A program made the position numbers and the translations under genes. This document shows positions 1 to 11,736 of a stretch of 64,000 bases of DNA, piece by piece. The stretch lies in contig JADILM010000001.1 in NCBI GenBank assembly GCA_016617785.1, forward strand, positions 248,001 to 312,000. The letters run 5' to 3'. Source of the stretch: Sporobolomyces roseus (lineage: Eukaryota; Basidiomycota; Microbotryomycetes; Sporidiobolales; Sporidiobolaceae). Under the pieces are notes generated by a model. That model searched no databases. It saw nothing but the letters and a program-made list of their open reading frames with translations, and had not been told where the DNA came from. How positions within the stretch are numbered: position 1 is the first letter of the stretch; each line of letters opens with the position of its first letter.

Positions 1-685
1 CTCACTTACAATCTCGCTAACTCGTCACTCTCGCTCTCTATGTACAGGACAACACGAAATTATCAGTCAAAATCCTCAAGAGCAAGAAAGCGATTCAACG
101 ACTCCGAATAGAACGAGCGTAAGTAGTTTCTCTCCTTCGCAACCACCCTCCTTAATCTCCCAACTAAACCCCATCTCCCCATCTCCAAATAGAATCCTAT
201 ACGATCGCCTAACGTCCACCACCTCGCCTTCGAACCCTTACTCCCTTTCCTCCTCCTTACACCTCTCGAATCTCGCCTCAACCTCTTCCCTCGAACCTCT
301 CTCGATCCTCTCTCACCCCTCATACCCACTCTCAGACCCTTCAGCTCCTTCACTCTATCTCAAACAATTGGACAAACAGAAACTCGCGGCGCTACAGAGA
401 GGGGAAGCTGGGTTTGGGGAGAGAGTTAAGGAGGGAGTCGAGGGAGAAGGGAAGAGGGAAAGCGAGGAAAAGGAATTGATGAGTGTGGGAGGAGAAAGAG
501 GGGGGCTCAAGGGTCAGGTTAGTGGACGAGTTGGTGAGAAGGAGATTGGATCGCAAATTGGGGGAACCGAGAATGGGCTTGCGAATATTCAATCTCAACC
601 TCAAACTCAGATTCAAGCGATACCAGGAGCTTCGACGACGACGACGAGTGAACAACAAGGAATGATGCAGGTTGATCAGTCATGA
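1..685 (+). CDS. 3' part of INO80F-like protein (partial gene)
   Basis: This is the 3' end of a gene that starts left of the window. An intron ends at 47 (branch-like CTAAC, then TACAG). Exons are 48–118 and 193–685, with stop TGA at 683–685. The first exon reads KILKSKKAIQRLRIERA and continues after the intron as ILYDRL. This Lys/Arg-rich helix followed by I-L-Y-(D/E)-R-L is what I recall of the INO80F-type domain found in a chromatin-remodelling complex subunit. The rest is Ser/Gly/Glu-rich and disordered, ending in a Gln/Thr-rich tail. The assignment rests only on this short helix. The exon structure is well supported because the frame is kept across the intron. Confidence 0.5.
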   Translation, partial: SLTISLTRHSRSLCTGQHEIISQNPQEQESDSTTPNRTSVSSFSPSQPPSLISQLNPISPSPNRILYDRLTSTTSPSNPYSLSSSLHLSNLASTSSLEPLSILSHPSYPLSDPSAPSLYLKQLDKQKLAALQRGEAGFGERVKEGVEGEGKRESEEKELMSVGGERGGLKGQVSGRVGEKEIGSQIGGTENGLANIQSQPQTQIQAIPGASTTTTSEQQGMMQVDQS

Positions 686-1724
686 TAAAAACAGGGCTGT
701 GTGTTGACTCGGGAAGGGAGTAGCGATTCCAGGACTCGGTGGTGATAATTGTCGTTTTTTGTCGGTTTTCTGTTGTAATGTTCTTCTCGAATTTTGGCAC
801 GCCCGGTTTCACCATATACGTAATCAAGAGTCTCTCTGACCGTCGTTTGCATAAAGATTGGGATGGTGTTGGGCAGGCATCGGGAGGCCCTGCTCTCGCT
901 TCTTCCATCAATAGGCGAAGAAACGCAAGCTCTACGATAGTTCTCTCTTCTCTCTCAACCTCGATGTGGACGTGTGAAGAGCTCTCCATAGTAACAACGA
1001 ATTGCACCCTCGAAACTACTACATCTCGATTCCTCCATCCCTCCAAAAGAGAATCCTCCTTCGATTGAAAAAGTTGATGTATGTTGCCTTAGTTATGAAA
1101 CCTCTATTCGAGTGGGGTTAATTCTACTATAGCTCGTATGAGGCGATTAAACCGGTCTTCGTTTCTTCTTCTCCATAAAAAAGAACCGTCTTCGTTGATC
1201 AAAGTCCGAAACCGTGTTTCTTCAAAATGATCCCCAAGATTTGGAAGATAGTCGTGTTGTGGGACTAGATAGAATACGATTAATGGTCAGTTTCAGAAGC
1301 TTCAGAGTGCGAGTTAGGGTGAGTGGAGACGTACAGGTGATTTCTGAAGAAGAAAGAGAGAGTTCCTCTCGCGCGCTTCAAGTCCTTGAATTTTTTCGAG
1401 GTTTGCTCAATCGTAGCCCTTTTTCTTGATCGAATTTTGATCCTTATACCGTTTAAAAACCACCCCTCTCAAAGATTCCCCCTTCGCCCTCAGCTTCGTT
1501 TCCTATCTTCGCTCTCAGCCGTCTTCTCTGTTCTCGAACGAACCTATTCATCCTTTCTCTGACTCTGTATCTGCAGTCGACCTGAATTGACTCGGAGTTC
1601 CGAAAAAGGTTCCACGTGGTTCGATTTGACTCTTTCGATGATCATCCAGATTCGCAGCGCCCGCTTCTCCGAGCTCCTTACTCTTCTTCGCTTCTTGCCA
1701 GTTCCATTTCTCCCTCGTCTGAGT
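686..1724. other. intergenic, no gene seen
   Basis: About 1 kb between the INO80F-like gene and the GNAT gene. It should hold a 3' UTR and the GNAT promoter. Short open frames on both strands here have no recognisable protein signal or good exon structure. Confidence 0.5.
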
Positions 1725-2872
1725 ATGATCCCTCGCATAATCGACCACCCATCTCTCGCAGATTTCCTAGCCTCGACTTGCCTCGAACAGTACGATAACG
1801 TTCGATTGAATCTCCTCTTTGGGTCACTCCTTCAAGGGATCAATGAATCGGAGCGGTCGAAAGGAGCGGAACCGTTGGAGGAAGAGCTGGAGGAGAAACC
1901 GGATTCGAACAGTCGGATACTCGTTTCGGTTTGGGAGGATGATGAATTACGGTAGGCTCGCTAGTTTGTGGTCTCTTTACAGGTGAAAGTATGACTCACA
2001 GTTTCAAGGACGATGAATCTAGGTTGTTGTTCACGAAAATCGGAACTGGTCAATCTCGCATCGGATCTCCTCTCCCTCCGTCCCAACTCGACACTCTCGC
2101 AATCCCACTTCTCCCATCGCTCATCTCACATCTCCTCTCTCTCCCCGTCTTCTCGAATTCTTCCACTGCTCCTTCCCTTCTTCGAACTCTCATCGGTTCT
2201 GAGCTCCTTGTCCTCTCTTTCCTCTCCCTCTGGCCTCATCCCTCACAATCCCAACCCAATACCTCCATTCATGTATGTTCGATTCGACGACTTCCCGCGA
2301 TCTCTCCTTTCCCAGAAGGTCACTCTGTCTCCCTCGTCAAATTTTCGAAACTCTCCTCCGAAGACCTCGAAGGTATCGCGAATCTAGTCATCGAATTCCT
2401 TCTTGGTCACCCACGCTCAAAAGCCCTCACTCTAGATCAAGCAAAAGAGAACGTTCGGCGACAAGCTCTCAATGGCATGTGGGTCTATCGAGGGAGAACC
2501 AATACTTCAGATGGTTCGATCGTTCCGCTCGGACTCGTCAACCTTGGTCGACCCACTCCGAACACGATCGCTATAAGAGGAGTTTACGTATCTCCTGAAG
2601 CGAGAGGTCAAGGAATTGCTGAAAGAATGGTCGGATCTGTGGTTAGAACTTATTTGGTCGACTCGAAACCTCTCGAATACGATTCGACGTTCAGCTCGTC
2701 ACCTTCTCTGCCAGATTCGGAAACGATCTACGGGAGGAAGAAGGAGGTGTGTTTGTTCGTCAAGGTTGATGGGGATGTTGCGAGAAGGTTGTACAAGAGA
2801 ATCGGATTTGAGGAAAGTGAGGACGTTTGGGGAGATTTCGATTTGAAAGGTGTAGAGTCGGGAGCTTGGTAG
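1725..2872 (+). CDS. GNAT-family N-acetyltransferase
   Basis: Two exons, 1725–1951 and 1990 (or 2002)–2872, give about 369 residues. The intron starts GTAGGC; two in-frame acceptors 12 nt apart are possible. The N-terminal part (IDHPSLADFL, then a helix) resembles the accessory half of fungal GNAT proteins. The C-terminal half holds the acetyl-CoA-binding core: a strand GVYVSPEARGQGIAERMV (about residues 270–290) that matches motif A with the R/Q-x-x-G-x-G/A loop, then LFVKVDGDVARRLYKRIGF, the usual closing helix of the fold. The substrate cannot be read from the sequence. The start at 1725 is preferred because the N-terminus then matches family length; an in-frame ATG at 1638 would add 29 residues. 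Confidence 0.8.
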
Positions 2873-3110
2873 ACAATGTGGAAGAGTCGACTGAGGATAG
2901 CTCGAGACGAAGGGCGTTGCGAACTTGAGAACGAAATTTCCGTCCCTCCTATTCTTCCTAAACCCGATCCGTCTCTCGGCTCTCGAGCCTATAAAGAAGC
3001 GAACAAAGCAATCTCCGACTGCCGTTGCCTGGACAAAGCACTCGCTATTTGCGCCCTGGTCTCTTGCTTCCTTCCAATCTCCTCATTGACCCCTCATCCT
3101 GACTTTAACG

Positions 3111-3602
3111 ATGTCGACACTTCGCAAAGCTCTTGTGAGTGTCCTAGCTCTTCACAACAATGCCTACTTCTGCTAATCACCAGAACATTATGGTACATAG
3201 AAGAAATTCACTCCAGAAGTGAGTTGTTCAAACTGAGCTGACTTCCGAAAAGCGTTTCAGCTCATCGAGTCAAACCCATACAGAGCCGCAGAGAGAAGGC
3301 CGCTGAGGAAGCTGCCGAGGAGGCTGCTGCTGCACAGAGACACCGTGGAACGGGCACGGTGGCGCCGAGTGACGAGTATGTGAGAAAGAAAACAGCTCAA
3401 TACGACGAAGCGGTACAGTGCCTCCTCCTCGCAATCGCGTCTTCCCAAACGCTGACGGAGCCCCCAGAGCCTGTAGGGAAGGAGTCTCTTCAAGAAGGTC
3501 GGAAATGCAAACTGGACATTCGAGGAGGCGCAAGCGAAGAAACCGTCGGGAGCTCAGACTCCTCCGACAGAACCGGACGAGCAACGCGAGCGTCGCAAGT
3601 AG
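3111..3602 (+). CDS. small Ala/Glu/Lys-rich protein, four exons, unrecognised
   Basis: Proposed exons 3111–3134, 3201–3218, 3284–3412 and 3477–3602 join in frame to a 98-residue protein starting MSTLRKALKKFTPE and ending in a charged tail DEQRERRK. Donors are GTGAGT, GTGAGT and GTACAG; acceptors end TAG, CAG and TAG. Coding character is suggested by the phase match at every junction and the clean helix-forming Ala/Glu run in the middle (about residues 15–30). I do not recognise a family. The very short first and second exons make the 5' half uncertain. It converges on the P450 gene that ends at 3818. Confidence 0.4.
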
Positions 3603-3817
3603 TCTTTGGCGAATGTATACACAGGGCAGGAGAGAGTCATAGCTGTCGGGGATTCGGAGGAGAAGATGTCAGCAGTTCAAGACGTGGGTAGATTGTGAAT
3701 CTTGCGAAAAGAAGGGATCTACTCGATTGCTCGCGAGACTTGTCGGTTACTCCGTCCAAGGGGGAAAATGTGAGAAGACGTCTATATAATATTGCTGAAA
3801 GTGTCTTTGGGAGGCGT

Positions 3818-5697
3818 TTACAAGAGCGAATCCATCCTCATGACTTTGTCGTCCGCTTCCTCTTGATCCTGACCATCAAGTCTTGACCTTCTTCGAACTG
3901 GAAAGCGCCCATACCGACTAGTAGAGGAACGAAAGATCAGTTCGAACGACCCTTCTCGCGGGACTGCCGAAGACGACGTACCTCGACCCAATCGTCTTTT
4001 CGGTCGATAAGCGGTAGATCCCTCAGACATCTTGATTTGATCCATCTCGGACGATGGAGTTGGCGGTAGGAGAGTAAGGTCGAAAGTTGAAAGGAGGATC
4101 GAGACGAGAGCTTTCAGCTCGAGGGTCGCATATGTCGATCCTTCGCACTGCACGAGCGAAAGTCAACGTAAGCGTCGCTCCGAGTACACCTATAGAGACC
4201 AAGCATAGAGCTCACCCGACTGATCCCTCCTCCGAAACCCCAAACTCGTCTAGCTCGTTTGCTCTTTTCGAGTTCAGCGCCTCCCTCTTCCTTCGCCGTC
4301 TTCTCAGTAACCTCGTCGAAGAACCTTCGACCATCCCACACATTTGCATCCTCTCCCCAAGTCGAAGAATCGAGATGCGAAACCCGAGTTCCACAGATCA
4401 ATCTCGAATTCGGAGGAATCACGACCTCCTTCGTTCCTTGCGAATCCGAAACCGATAGAACGAAAGGTTGCTCAACGTCTCGTATGCTGAAGCTCGTAGT
4501 TCCTAGTCGAAGTGTCTCTGTGATACAGGAGCTGAGGAGTGGAAGGTGCTGAGAAAGGTGGTCGAGTGCGAGTGGATTCGAGGATTCGGTCGCGGATTGC
4601 TTGATCTCTTCCTGAATGTCGTTGAGGAGAGACGTAGGAGACTGGAGAAGGAAGATCAAGAGTTGAGTAGCGATGAAAGGTGCGTTGGCCTGCAGCAGAG
4701 AAACTGGATCAGCTCACGTTGAGGATGAAACGTGAAGAAGAGGGACATACTTGGAGAGCCCACAAATCTGCGACTAACATCTTGCCAGCTTCTTCCAATC
4801 CCAAATCATTATCCAAAGCAACTTGAGCCATATCACGAACAACTCCATCCTCCAATCCAGGAAATCCGTCTCCGATCCAAACTCTCAACGTCTCCGCCAG
4901 CACCCGTTGACTCGTCATTCCCTTCTTGACGTCCGGTACGAGGTTGAGTAAGAACGAAGGTAGTAGTCCAGCCGCCATCAGAGGGAAAGAAGTGTCGAAC
5001 TCGTCGAAAGCCTTTCTCAGCGCTTCTGGCGAAATCCCGCTCGACTCCCTCACTCGATCTCCGAACAACCCAACAAAGCTCGCTTCGAAGAACATATCGG
5101 TGATCCATTTGCTGAGTGGTAATTCGAGCTCTCCATTCTCCGATTCGTCTACCTTCGAAGCGAGTTCATCGACTTGTCGTTGAATGACGGTAACGTATCG
5201 TTCGACCGGTTTGTCGAGTCGTTGTTTCTGGAATCCTCGAGCGTGTGTCTTGTAGAATTGTCCCTCCATCAGTTCTTTATTCCTCCAGAAAGGTCCCGCC
5301 AAAAAAACAGTATGTTGCATCTCACGCCTGATCGGCATCTGACAAAGAATAGAGTCAGTCATGAGTCATACAGGAGCTACAGAGAGTCACTCACGAAGCT
5401 GAGTACCTTTGAAGGGGCACGGTAGACCTGTTCAATTGAAGGAGCATCTAAAACGAAGTATTGGCTCATCGGCCAAGGGAGGTAGACTGCTGGACCGTAT
5501 TGCTTCCGTAGAGATTGTAGAAATCCATCTTCATCTGCACCGAGTCGAATGATAGCGATGATACCGCAGAGGAAGGAAGGGAGGAAGGGGATGTTGAAAG
5601 AAGGTGGTCCAGGAGCGAGCGACTGGGACTGCCGTGAACTTGAAACCACTTGTGCTACGATGATGGCTATCACTGCGATCAACAGTAGGCCGAGCAT
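3818..5697 (-). CDS. cytochrome P450 monooxygenase
   Basis: Four phase-0 exons, 5697–5395, 5338–4751, 4689–4216 and 4147–3818, encode about 565 residues. The protein starts with a membrane anchor (LGLLLIAVIAIIVAQVV), then a Pro-rich hinge APGPPSF. The K-helix ExxR motif is ETLR (in SCITETLRLG), and the haem-binding loop is WGFGGGISRCEG, whose ligand Cys is the first codon of the last exon. This loop and the general layout resemble CYP7/CYP8-like fungal P450s, which often act on sterols or lipids; that link is an inference. The protein should sit on the ER membrane and need a P450 reductase. The C-terminal tail after FELIFRS is long and Arg-rich, so the true 3' end could be slightly different. 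It is divergent from QCR2. Confidence 0.88.
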
Positions 5698-6563
5698 GTC
5701 GAGCAACTCGTTGAGGCGCTCTGATCAAGGGGAAAAGGAAAGAAGCTAAGGGGTTCACGTTCACCTCGAGGTGTCCTTTTTCTCACTTCTTTTCGATGTC
5801 GGACTACCCCAGTGTCACATTGACGACGATTTGTGACGGAGGCGGGGAAAACGACCACGGGGACTCGACGAAGGGCAGAATCGCATTTCGCTGTTCTTCC
5901 TTCGCAGAGCTCCTACTTGCTCTCGACATTAGCGCACGAGGGTATCACACCTGCCACTGAGAGTAAAGGGTCTGACAAAGCTTCCAGAGAGCCTGGAAAA
6001 GCTGCGAGCCAGCGAGATAGACAGCAATAGCTCGAGGCCGAAGATTGCCAATCTTCAAGGTCGGTTGCTCGAGCCGAACCAAGGGTCAGGCAGTCTGATG
6101 AACGGGTCAGCGCTAGTACTGGTCGATAAGATTCTCGTCACAACGAGGAAGACTGCTCCCGAGGGTCTAGGAAAGCTTAAGATGCCTTTGTATCGTAGAG
6201 ATCGTAACGAAACCTCGAATCTGGGTCGATAGAATAGACAGAATAGTCCCGGGAGTCACTCGTCGGGAGCTATAGTAGCTGCCGCCTATGCCTCGGTTCA
6301 TCCACCCTCACTCGGTGGGCTAAAGAGTCAGGAAGTCAAGCGGAAGCAAGCAAAAGGTCAAGTCGACGGGGAGTCGACGGATAGAATCGGGAACAGCGAG
6401 CACTAGCTGGTGAGTAACTATAGATGACTATGAGAGGTCGACCGAAGGCGCAAATCGTGGTTGAAGAGTGGAAATAAGTGGCGAGATGACTGCCAATGAG
6501 AGAGAGAGGGAAACCTCACTTCCTCCTCCTCTAGCATCCCCTTCTCCTTTTCTGTACCCAGTC
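5698..6563. promoter_or_regulatory. divergent promoter region between P450 and QCR2
   Basis: The two genes point away from each other, so this 866 bp must hold both promoters. I see no further gene. The short plus-strand open frame near 5833–6030 lacks any protein signature and is treated as chance. Confidence 0.45.
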
Positions 6564-8163
6564 ATGAGCGCCATTCGAACTGCAGCACTTCGCACCCGCG
6601 CTCCTCGATCAGTCGTCGGAGTGCGTGGTTATGCCACTCCTTCCTCTTCTTCTTCCCTTTTCTCAGTTCAAGACGCAAACGGTGTCAAGGTCGCAAGTTC
6701 AGAGTCCGGCGCCCCTACCAGTGCTATCTCGCTCATCATCAAGGCTGGATCCAGGTACGAACCTGCACCCGGTGTTGCTCACGTTCTCAAGAACTCTCTC
6801 TTCAAGGTGCGTTTCACTTCTCTCCTCTTCCTCACAGTTCCCGTATTGACGAGACAGCTGATCAATGCCAATACTGAATAGAACACCAACAAGCGTAGTC
6901 AGATTCGATTGGTTCGGGAAACAGAGTTACTCGGAGGAGTTCTTTCATCGGCTCTCTCAAGAGAACACCTTATCCTTACCGCCGAGTTCTTGAAGGGTGA
7001 CGAGTAAGCACAAACCTCTCGATGTATGAACAGAGCAAACGAGGGCTGACGAGACGGAATTGTAGGGCTTACTTCGCAGAGGCACTTGGAGATGCCGTTA
7101 CTGAGGCTAAATTCCTTCCTCACGAATACAACGAGGAAGTCGTTCCTCAAGTCGCAGCTGAATACGAACAAGCTATTCGAGATTCCACCACCTACGCTTT
7201 CGACCTCGCCCATCAACTCGCTTTCCGAAACGGTCTCGGTAACTCCCTCTTCGCTTCCCCTCACACCGCCGTCGAACACTCTACCATCACCTCCTTCGCC
7301 AAGAACGCTTTCTCTCCTTCCAACCTTGCCGTCATCGGTTCCAACGTAGACGCTTCCAACCTCAAATCCCTCGTCAGCGAATTCTTCGTTTCCGGCACTC
7401 CCTCTTCCTCTTCCATCTCCGCTTCCGCCTCGAAATACTTCGGTGGTGAAGTCCGAGTACCATCCGTCGGACACTCCCCCGTCGACCAATTCCTCATCGC
7501 ATTCGAAGGTGCTTCTTCCGCCTCTGCCGAATTCGCAGTCCTCCGATACCTTCTCGGTGGTGAATCCTCGATCAAGTGGTCGACTGGTTCCTCCCCTCTC
7601 TCCAAACTCGCCTCGACCAACGTATCTGCCCAAGCCTTCAACCTCACCTACTCTGATGCGGGTCTCTTCGGAATCGCAGTCAAGGCCCCTACTTCCCAAG
7701 TTGCCGACGTCGCTTCAAAGGCCCTCTCCGAACTCAAGAACATCGCCAAGGGTGCTTCGGAAGAGTCGGTCAAGCAGGCTATCGCAAAGGCAAAGTTCGC
7801 TGCCGCCGCTGCGCTCGAAACGAGATATGGACAAGTCGAACTCATTGGCGCTCAACTCGCGGCGCAAGGAAAGGCTCCTACGTCCCTTGAGGAGGTCTTC
7901 GCTGCCCTCGACAAGGTCACTGCTGAGTCACTCTCCAAGGTAAGCATCCGTTCTCTTCTTCTTTCACTTTGCAATCTGGTTACTGATCATGTATGTTTCC
8001 ATTCCAAAGGCCGCCGAGAAGGCCCTCAAGAGCAAGCCCACCACTGTCGCTGTCGGAAACACCCACGCTCTTCCCTGTAAGTCTTGACAATCTCTCTCTT
8101 GCGTTGCTGATCTCGGAACTGATCTCAATACCTCGAGCAGACGCCGACTCTATCGGCCTATAA
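6564..8163 (+). CDS. QCR2: ubiquinol–cytochrome c reductase core protein 2
   Basis: Five exons, 6564–6806, 6882–7003, 7066–7939, 8010–8076 and 8141–8163, give 442 residues. The protein is a core subunit of mitochondrial complex III and belongs to the inactive M16 peptidase-like family. Residues 1–20 form a mitochondrial targeting sequence (MSAIRTAALRTRAPRSVVG, Arg-rich with no acidic residue). The M16 fold is visible in SLIIKAGSRYEPAPGVAHVL, where the metal-binding HxxEH of active peptidases is replaced, and in the central LFASPHTAVEHSTI segment. The last exon is only 23 nt and ends YADSIGL. Length and order match fungal Qcr2. The 3' UTR appears short, because EXO84 starts 328 bp downstream. 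Confidence 0.93.
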
Positions 8164-8491
8164 ACGATTAGTATGCAAGAAGTAGAGAGATGAGATTGGA
8201 TGAAACCCCTAAAATGATAGACTGAGTCTGGCGGGTGTGTGTGATGTGTGATTTATGATTGAAGAAGAAGAGGTTCTTGAAGTTTTGAAGCGGGATGATA
8301 TTTTTTTTGTTTACTTTTACCTTTGACTTTTTCCCACATTGAAAATGCCTTAGGGCTATTCGCAGTTCCTATCAGTGCGTTACGAGGAAGAGATAGCGAG
8401 AGTTGCGAAAGAGCGAATTCAAAGGTTTTTCGAGAGTCACTTCACTCTCCTTCCTCTCAATCAACTTGAATCACTTTACGAGCTCGCGATC

Positions 8492-11436
8492 ATGTCGAGA
8501 CCGCCTCCTTCTCAATCCCAACCATCATCTTCTTCACGTCAAGGTGATGCTCGATTACCCCCACCCATCTCATCCAATTCCATCATTTCTCCTTTCGCAC
8601 GACCATCCAGAACCTATGCTACTCCCACCAATGCAGGTCCACCACCTTCTGCGTCGTCTTCGTTCGTAGCTCCAACTTCTCGACAAGCAGCACGAACTCC
8701 CCCTGCTGCTGCTGGAGGTGCAACTTCTAGACCACAGAGTAACGTAGGCGCTCGGTTACTCAAGAAACGTCAGAGTGTAGCCTACCATCCTAGTCAATCT
8801 CAACCCGGAGGAGGAGGAGCAGGAGTAGTTCCAGCAGTTCCTTCATTACCCAACATTCCTTCCAATTACGCTCAGAATCAATCAAACGTACAGAGAGTAG
8901 TACAACCTGGAGGACCAACAGCGTTGGGTGCTCAGTTACAAGCACCGGGAGGAGTTCAATCGGTACAATTACAACAACAGGTTGAGAGAAGTCAGGGAGA
9001 GAATCAACTCTTCGCAACTGGATTGGATGTAGATCAATTAGCTAGTGAAGGGTTCAAACCGGAAGATTGTGAGCCCAAATTATTTCTTATCGTCTCTGCT
9101 CGTACTGGGAGCACGAGGAATGAAACGCTGACGGAAAACGATCTTGCGAGGGATGAATGTAGTCTTGAAATCTAGTTTACCGAGAGGGGACGAGGAAGGT
9201 GCGGCTCGAATGGAAGATCTGAGGAAACTGAAAGGGCAAGTGGAAAGTGCTATGAAGATTACAGAGAGCGAGTTACAACAAAGCGTGTTCAAGTGAGTTT
9301 TTCCGAGCGGATTCTTCTTCTCGAATTTCTCTCCCTACATTGGACTGATGCTTGTTCCCCTTCATGCTTGTAGTAATTACGCAGACTTTGTCGTCATTTC
9401 GAAAGAGATCGCTACGTTGGAGAACGAGATGCTCGAGTTGAAAGGAGTACTCGAAGAATGGAGAGCAGTACCGGAATCCCTCGAAGGTGGTTGGGGAGAC
9501 GACGATCTCTTGATCGGTGGTATGTCTCTCGCTCTTCTCTCTCTTACTACATTCGAGTCAGGCTAACCCGAGTTGAGCTTATAGGTGCAGGAGGATCGAA
9601 TCGACGAAACGCACGAAATTCGATTGCCGATTTAGCGACCTTGTACAAATCCCAACTCTCGGCTTTGTGGGAAGGAGTCGAAGGAGCGCAAAAGTTTGTC
9701 CCATACGTTCCAGGTCGACATATCATTACGGAAGCGGCGAGTTTCATTGAACTTCACGCGGCGACGTACAAACCTAAACAACCTGTTCATTTGTTTCTGT
9801 TGAACGATGCCATGTTGGTTTCGATTAAGAAGAGGAGGGGACCTGGGATCGGGGGTGCTGTGAGATTGGTTGCGGAGAGGTGTTTCAATTTGAGTGAGAT
9901 CGTCGTTGTCGATTTGAAAGATGGAGGTGGTGAGTTCTCTCTCTCTCTTCCTTCGTTTCTCCCTACCCATTCTTAATCTGTCTGACATTTGGATTGTGCG
10001 TAGACTTACAGAATGCGGTCAAGATCAAACGAGGGAAAGAGACGATCATTTTCCGTACCGACAAACCGGAGGATAAGAAAATGTTGTTGCTCGCATTCAA
10101 AAAAGTTGCGGAAGAATTGATGAACAAGAAACGGAAAGAGATGTTGTCTGAAGCTGAAGCTCGTAAAGGAGATGTAGGCTCTCACTTTGCCCTCTCTCTA
10201 TATGCTGTTGAACTCGCGCTGACTTTTGGGGCGAGTTTCGAATGGTCAGCCTTCTGGACTTCGACATGATTATGATGGATCTTTCGCTTCGTCCGAGTTC
10301 AGACCTTCTTCGATCCTAGGCTTTGGAAAGGACGATCCGAGTGGGAAAGATTTGAGTTGGATCGGAGATTATTCGGATGAATTGTTAGTCGCGATCGCTA
10401 CGAGAAGTTTCGAGGATGCTGTCGTACTCGTCGAGAAAGGTTAGCTTGTCTCTCTCTCTCTTCACTCTACATGTAAGGAAAGTGCTCATTCGAGTGAGAA
10501 ATTGCGAGATACAGGAAAAGCGATTCTACCTCAAATCGCTTCGGAACCTCATGCGACTTACTTGTTCCGAGCTAAACTCGACGCTCGTACTTCGGAACTC
10601 GTCTCCTCCCTCCTCAGTGATCTCTCGGACGCCTCACTCCGCAAGACCGGTGTAGTCGGAACGACTTCGTGGCTTTTACGACTGGGACAAGGAGAACATG
10701 CGAGAGAAACTTTCTTGACTGCCCGAGGACAATTATTGAGGAAGAGAGCGAGACAGATCAAGTTCGAAGGGGATATCAGTATGTATATCTCGGAATTGGC
10801 GATGGTGTGTTTCACTTTGATCAAGAACACTTGCGAATGGTATATGGCCGCTTTCAAGGATAATAGAATGGCTTCAGGTGAGCTCTCTCTCTCTTTCACT
10901 AAGGCCTTGAAAGCTTGAGACTGACGAACCTTGCGAATTTGATCAGGGTTCGTGAGATGGGCGAGTGCTCAAGTCGAAATCTACGCTGAAATCTTTCGAA
11001 GGCAAGTTTACGGTGCGGATCAAGATCGAAGGGTGATTGATGAATCACTTGAAGTGACAAAGTCTCATGGAGCAATGGTGAGTCAGCAGTTGCTCTTCTT
11101 AGGCTTGAGAAGTTCGCTAACATTCTTTTTTATACGATTTAGCTTCGCGACGTCGGGTTGGATTTCTCTTTCCTCCTCGATGGACTCCTGCGCCCTCCAC
11201 CGAAAGCTTCTACATCGACCTCATCTACTCCAGCGAAAGCTCCCACTACTTCAACTCGACATGAACCAGAACAATCGACAGGAGGAGGAGGAAATGGGAA
11301 TCATCTTCGACCGTCGGTGAGGGAACCTGGATCTGCTGTGGCGATGGCGAGACAGAGTATCTATCAGAGCTCGCATGGGATGGAGGGAAAGGAAGAGAGA
11401 CCACCTTTACCACAAATACCTACTAGTAGAACCTAA
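8492..11436 (+). CDS. EXO84: exocyst complex subunit Exo84
   Basis: Nine exons: 8492–9068, 9163–9292, 9374–9519, 9585–9929, 10004–10173, 10250–10439, 10515–10877, 10947–11077 and 11143–11436. All junctions keep frame and give 781 residues, close to yeast Exo84. The first 160 residues are disordered and Ser/Pro/Gln-rich. Next comes a coiled-coil N-terminal region (ISKEIATLENEMLELKGVL), then a PH-like domain (about 300–450, with VHLFLLNDAMLVSIKKRR), then the helical C-terminal Exo84 domain (SWIGDYSDELLVAIATRSFEDAVVLVEKG). The exocyst tethers secretory vesicles to the plasma membrane. The tail is again low-complexity. The intron after GLDVDQLASEGFKPED starts GTGAGC. Confidence 0.9.
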
Positions 11437-11736
11437 TTCGATTCGCAAGTGTACGAGCGGCACCTTCGATTGAAGCATTCGCAATCGAGAGCTGCGTTCG
11501 TTGTGTGAGTCGACTTGAGTGCATTAGACAGCTCACAAGAGTAAAGGAGTAGATCAGAAGTGAAAGGAATGCGAGAGAAGTTTTCTAGTTTTGGACTTGG
11601 TCAAATTTGAACGAATCGACTGAAGGCTTGTTTCCTCCAACATCTCACTTTCTCAACAAACTCGCTCGAATCACTCTCAATCGATTCACACACACCTCTA
11701 AAACGCACTCACAACTACACCAGTATCACAAGGATC
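11437..11736. promoter_or_regulatory. EXO84–DSK2 intergenic region
   Basis: Exactly 300 bp between two plus-strand genes. It holds the EXO84 3' UTR and the DSK2 promoter. No gene or repeat seen. Confidence 0.4.

Noticed and set aside
519..1046. 175-codon minus-strand open frame near the left end
   Set aside because: It overlaps the INO80F-like coding region antisense and lacks any domain or conserved-looking segment.
6899..7699. 266-codon minus-strand open frame with Gly/Glu/Arg-rich product
   Set aside because: It lies wholly antisense to QCR2 exons and is a codon-bias shadow; the plus-strand frame is clearly Qcr2.
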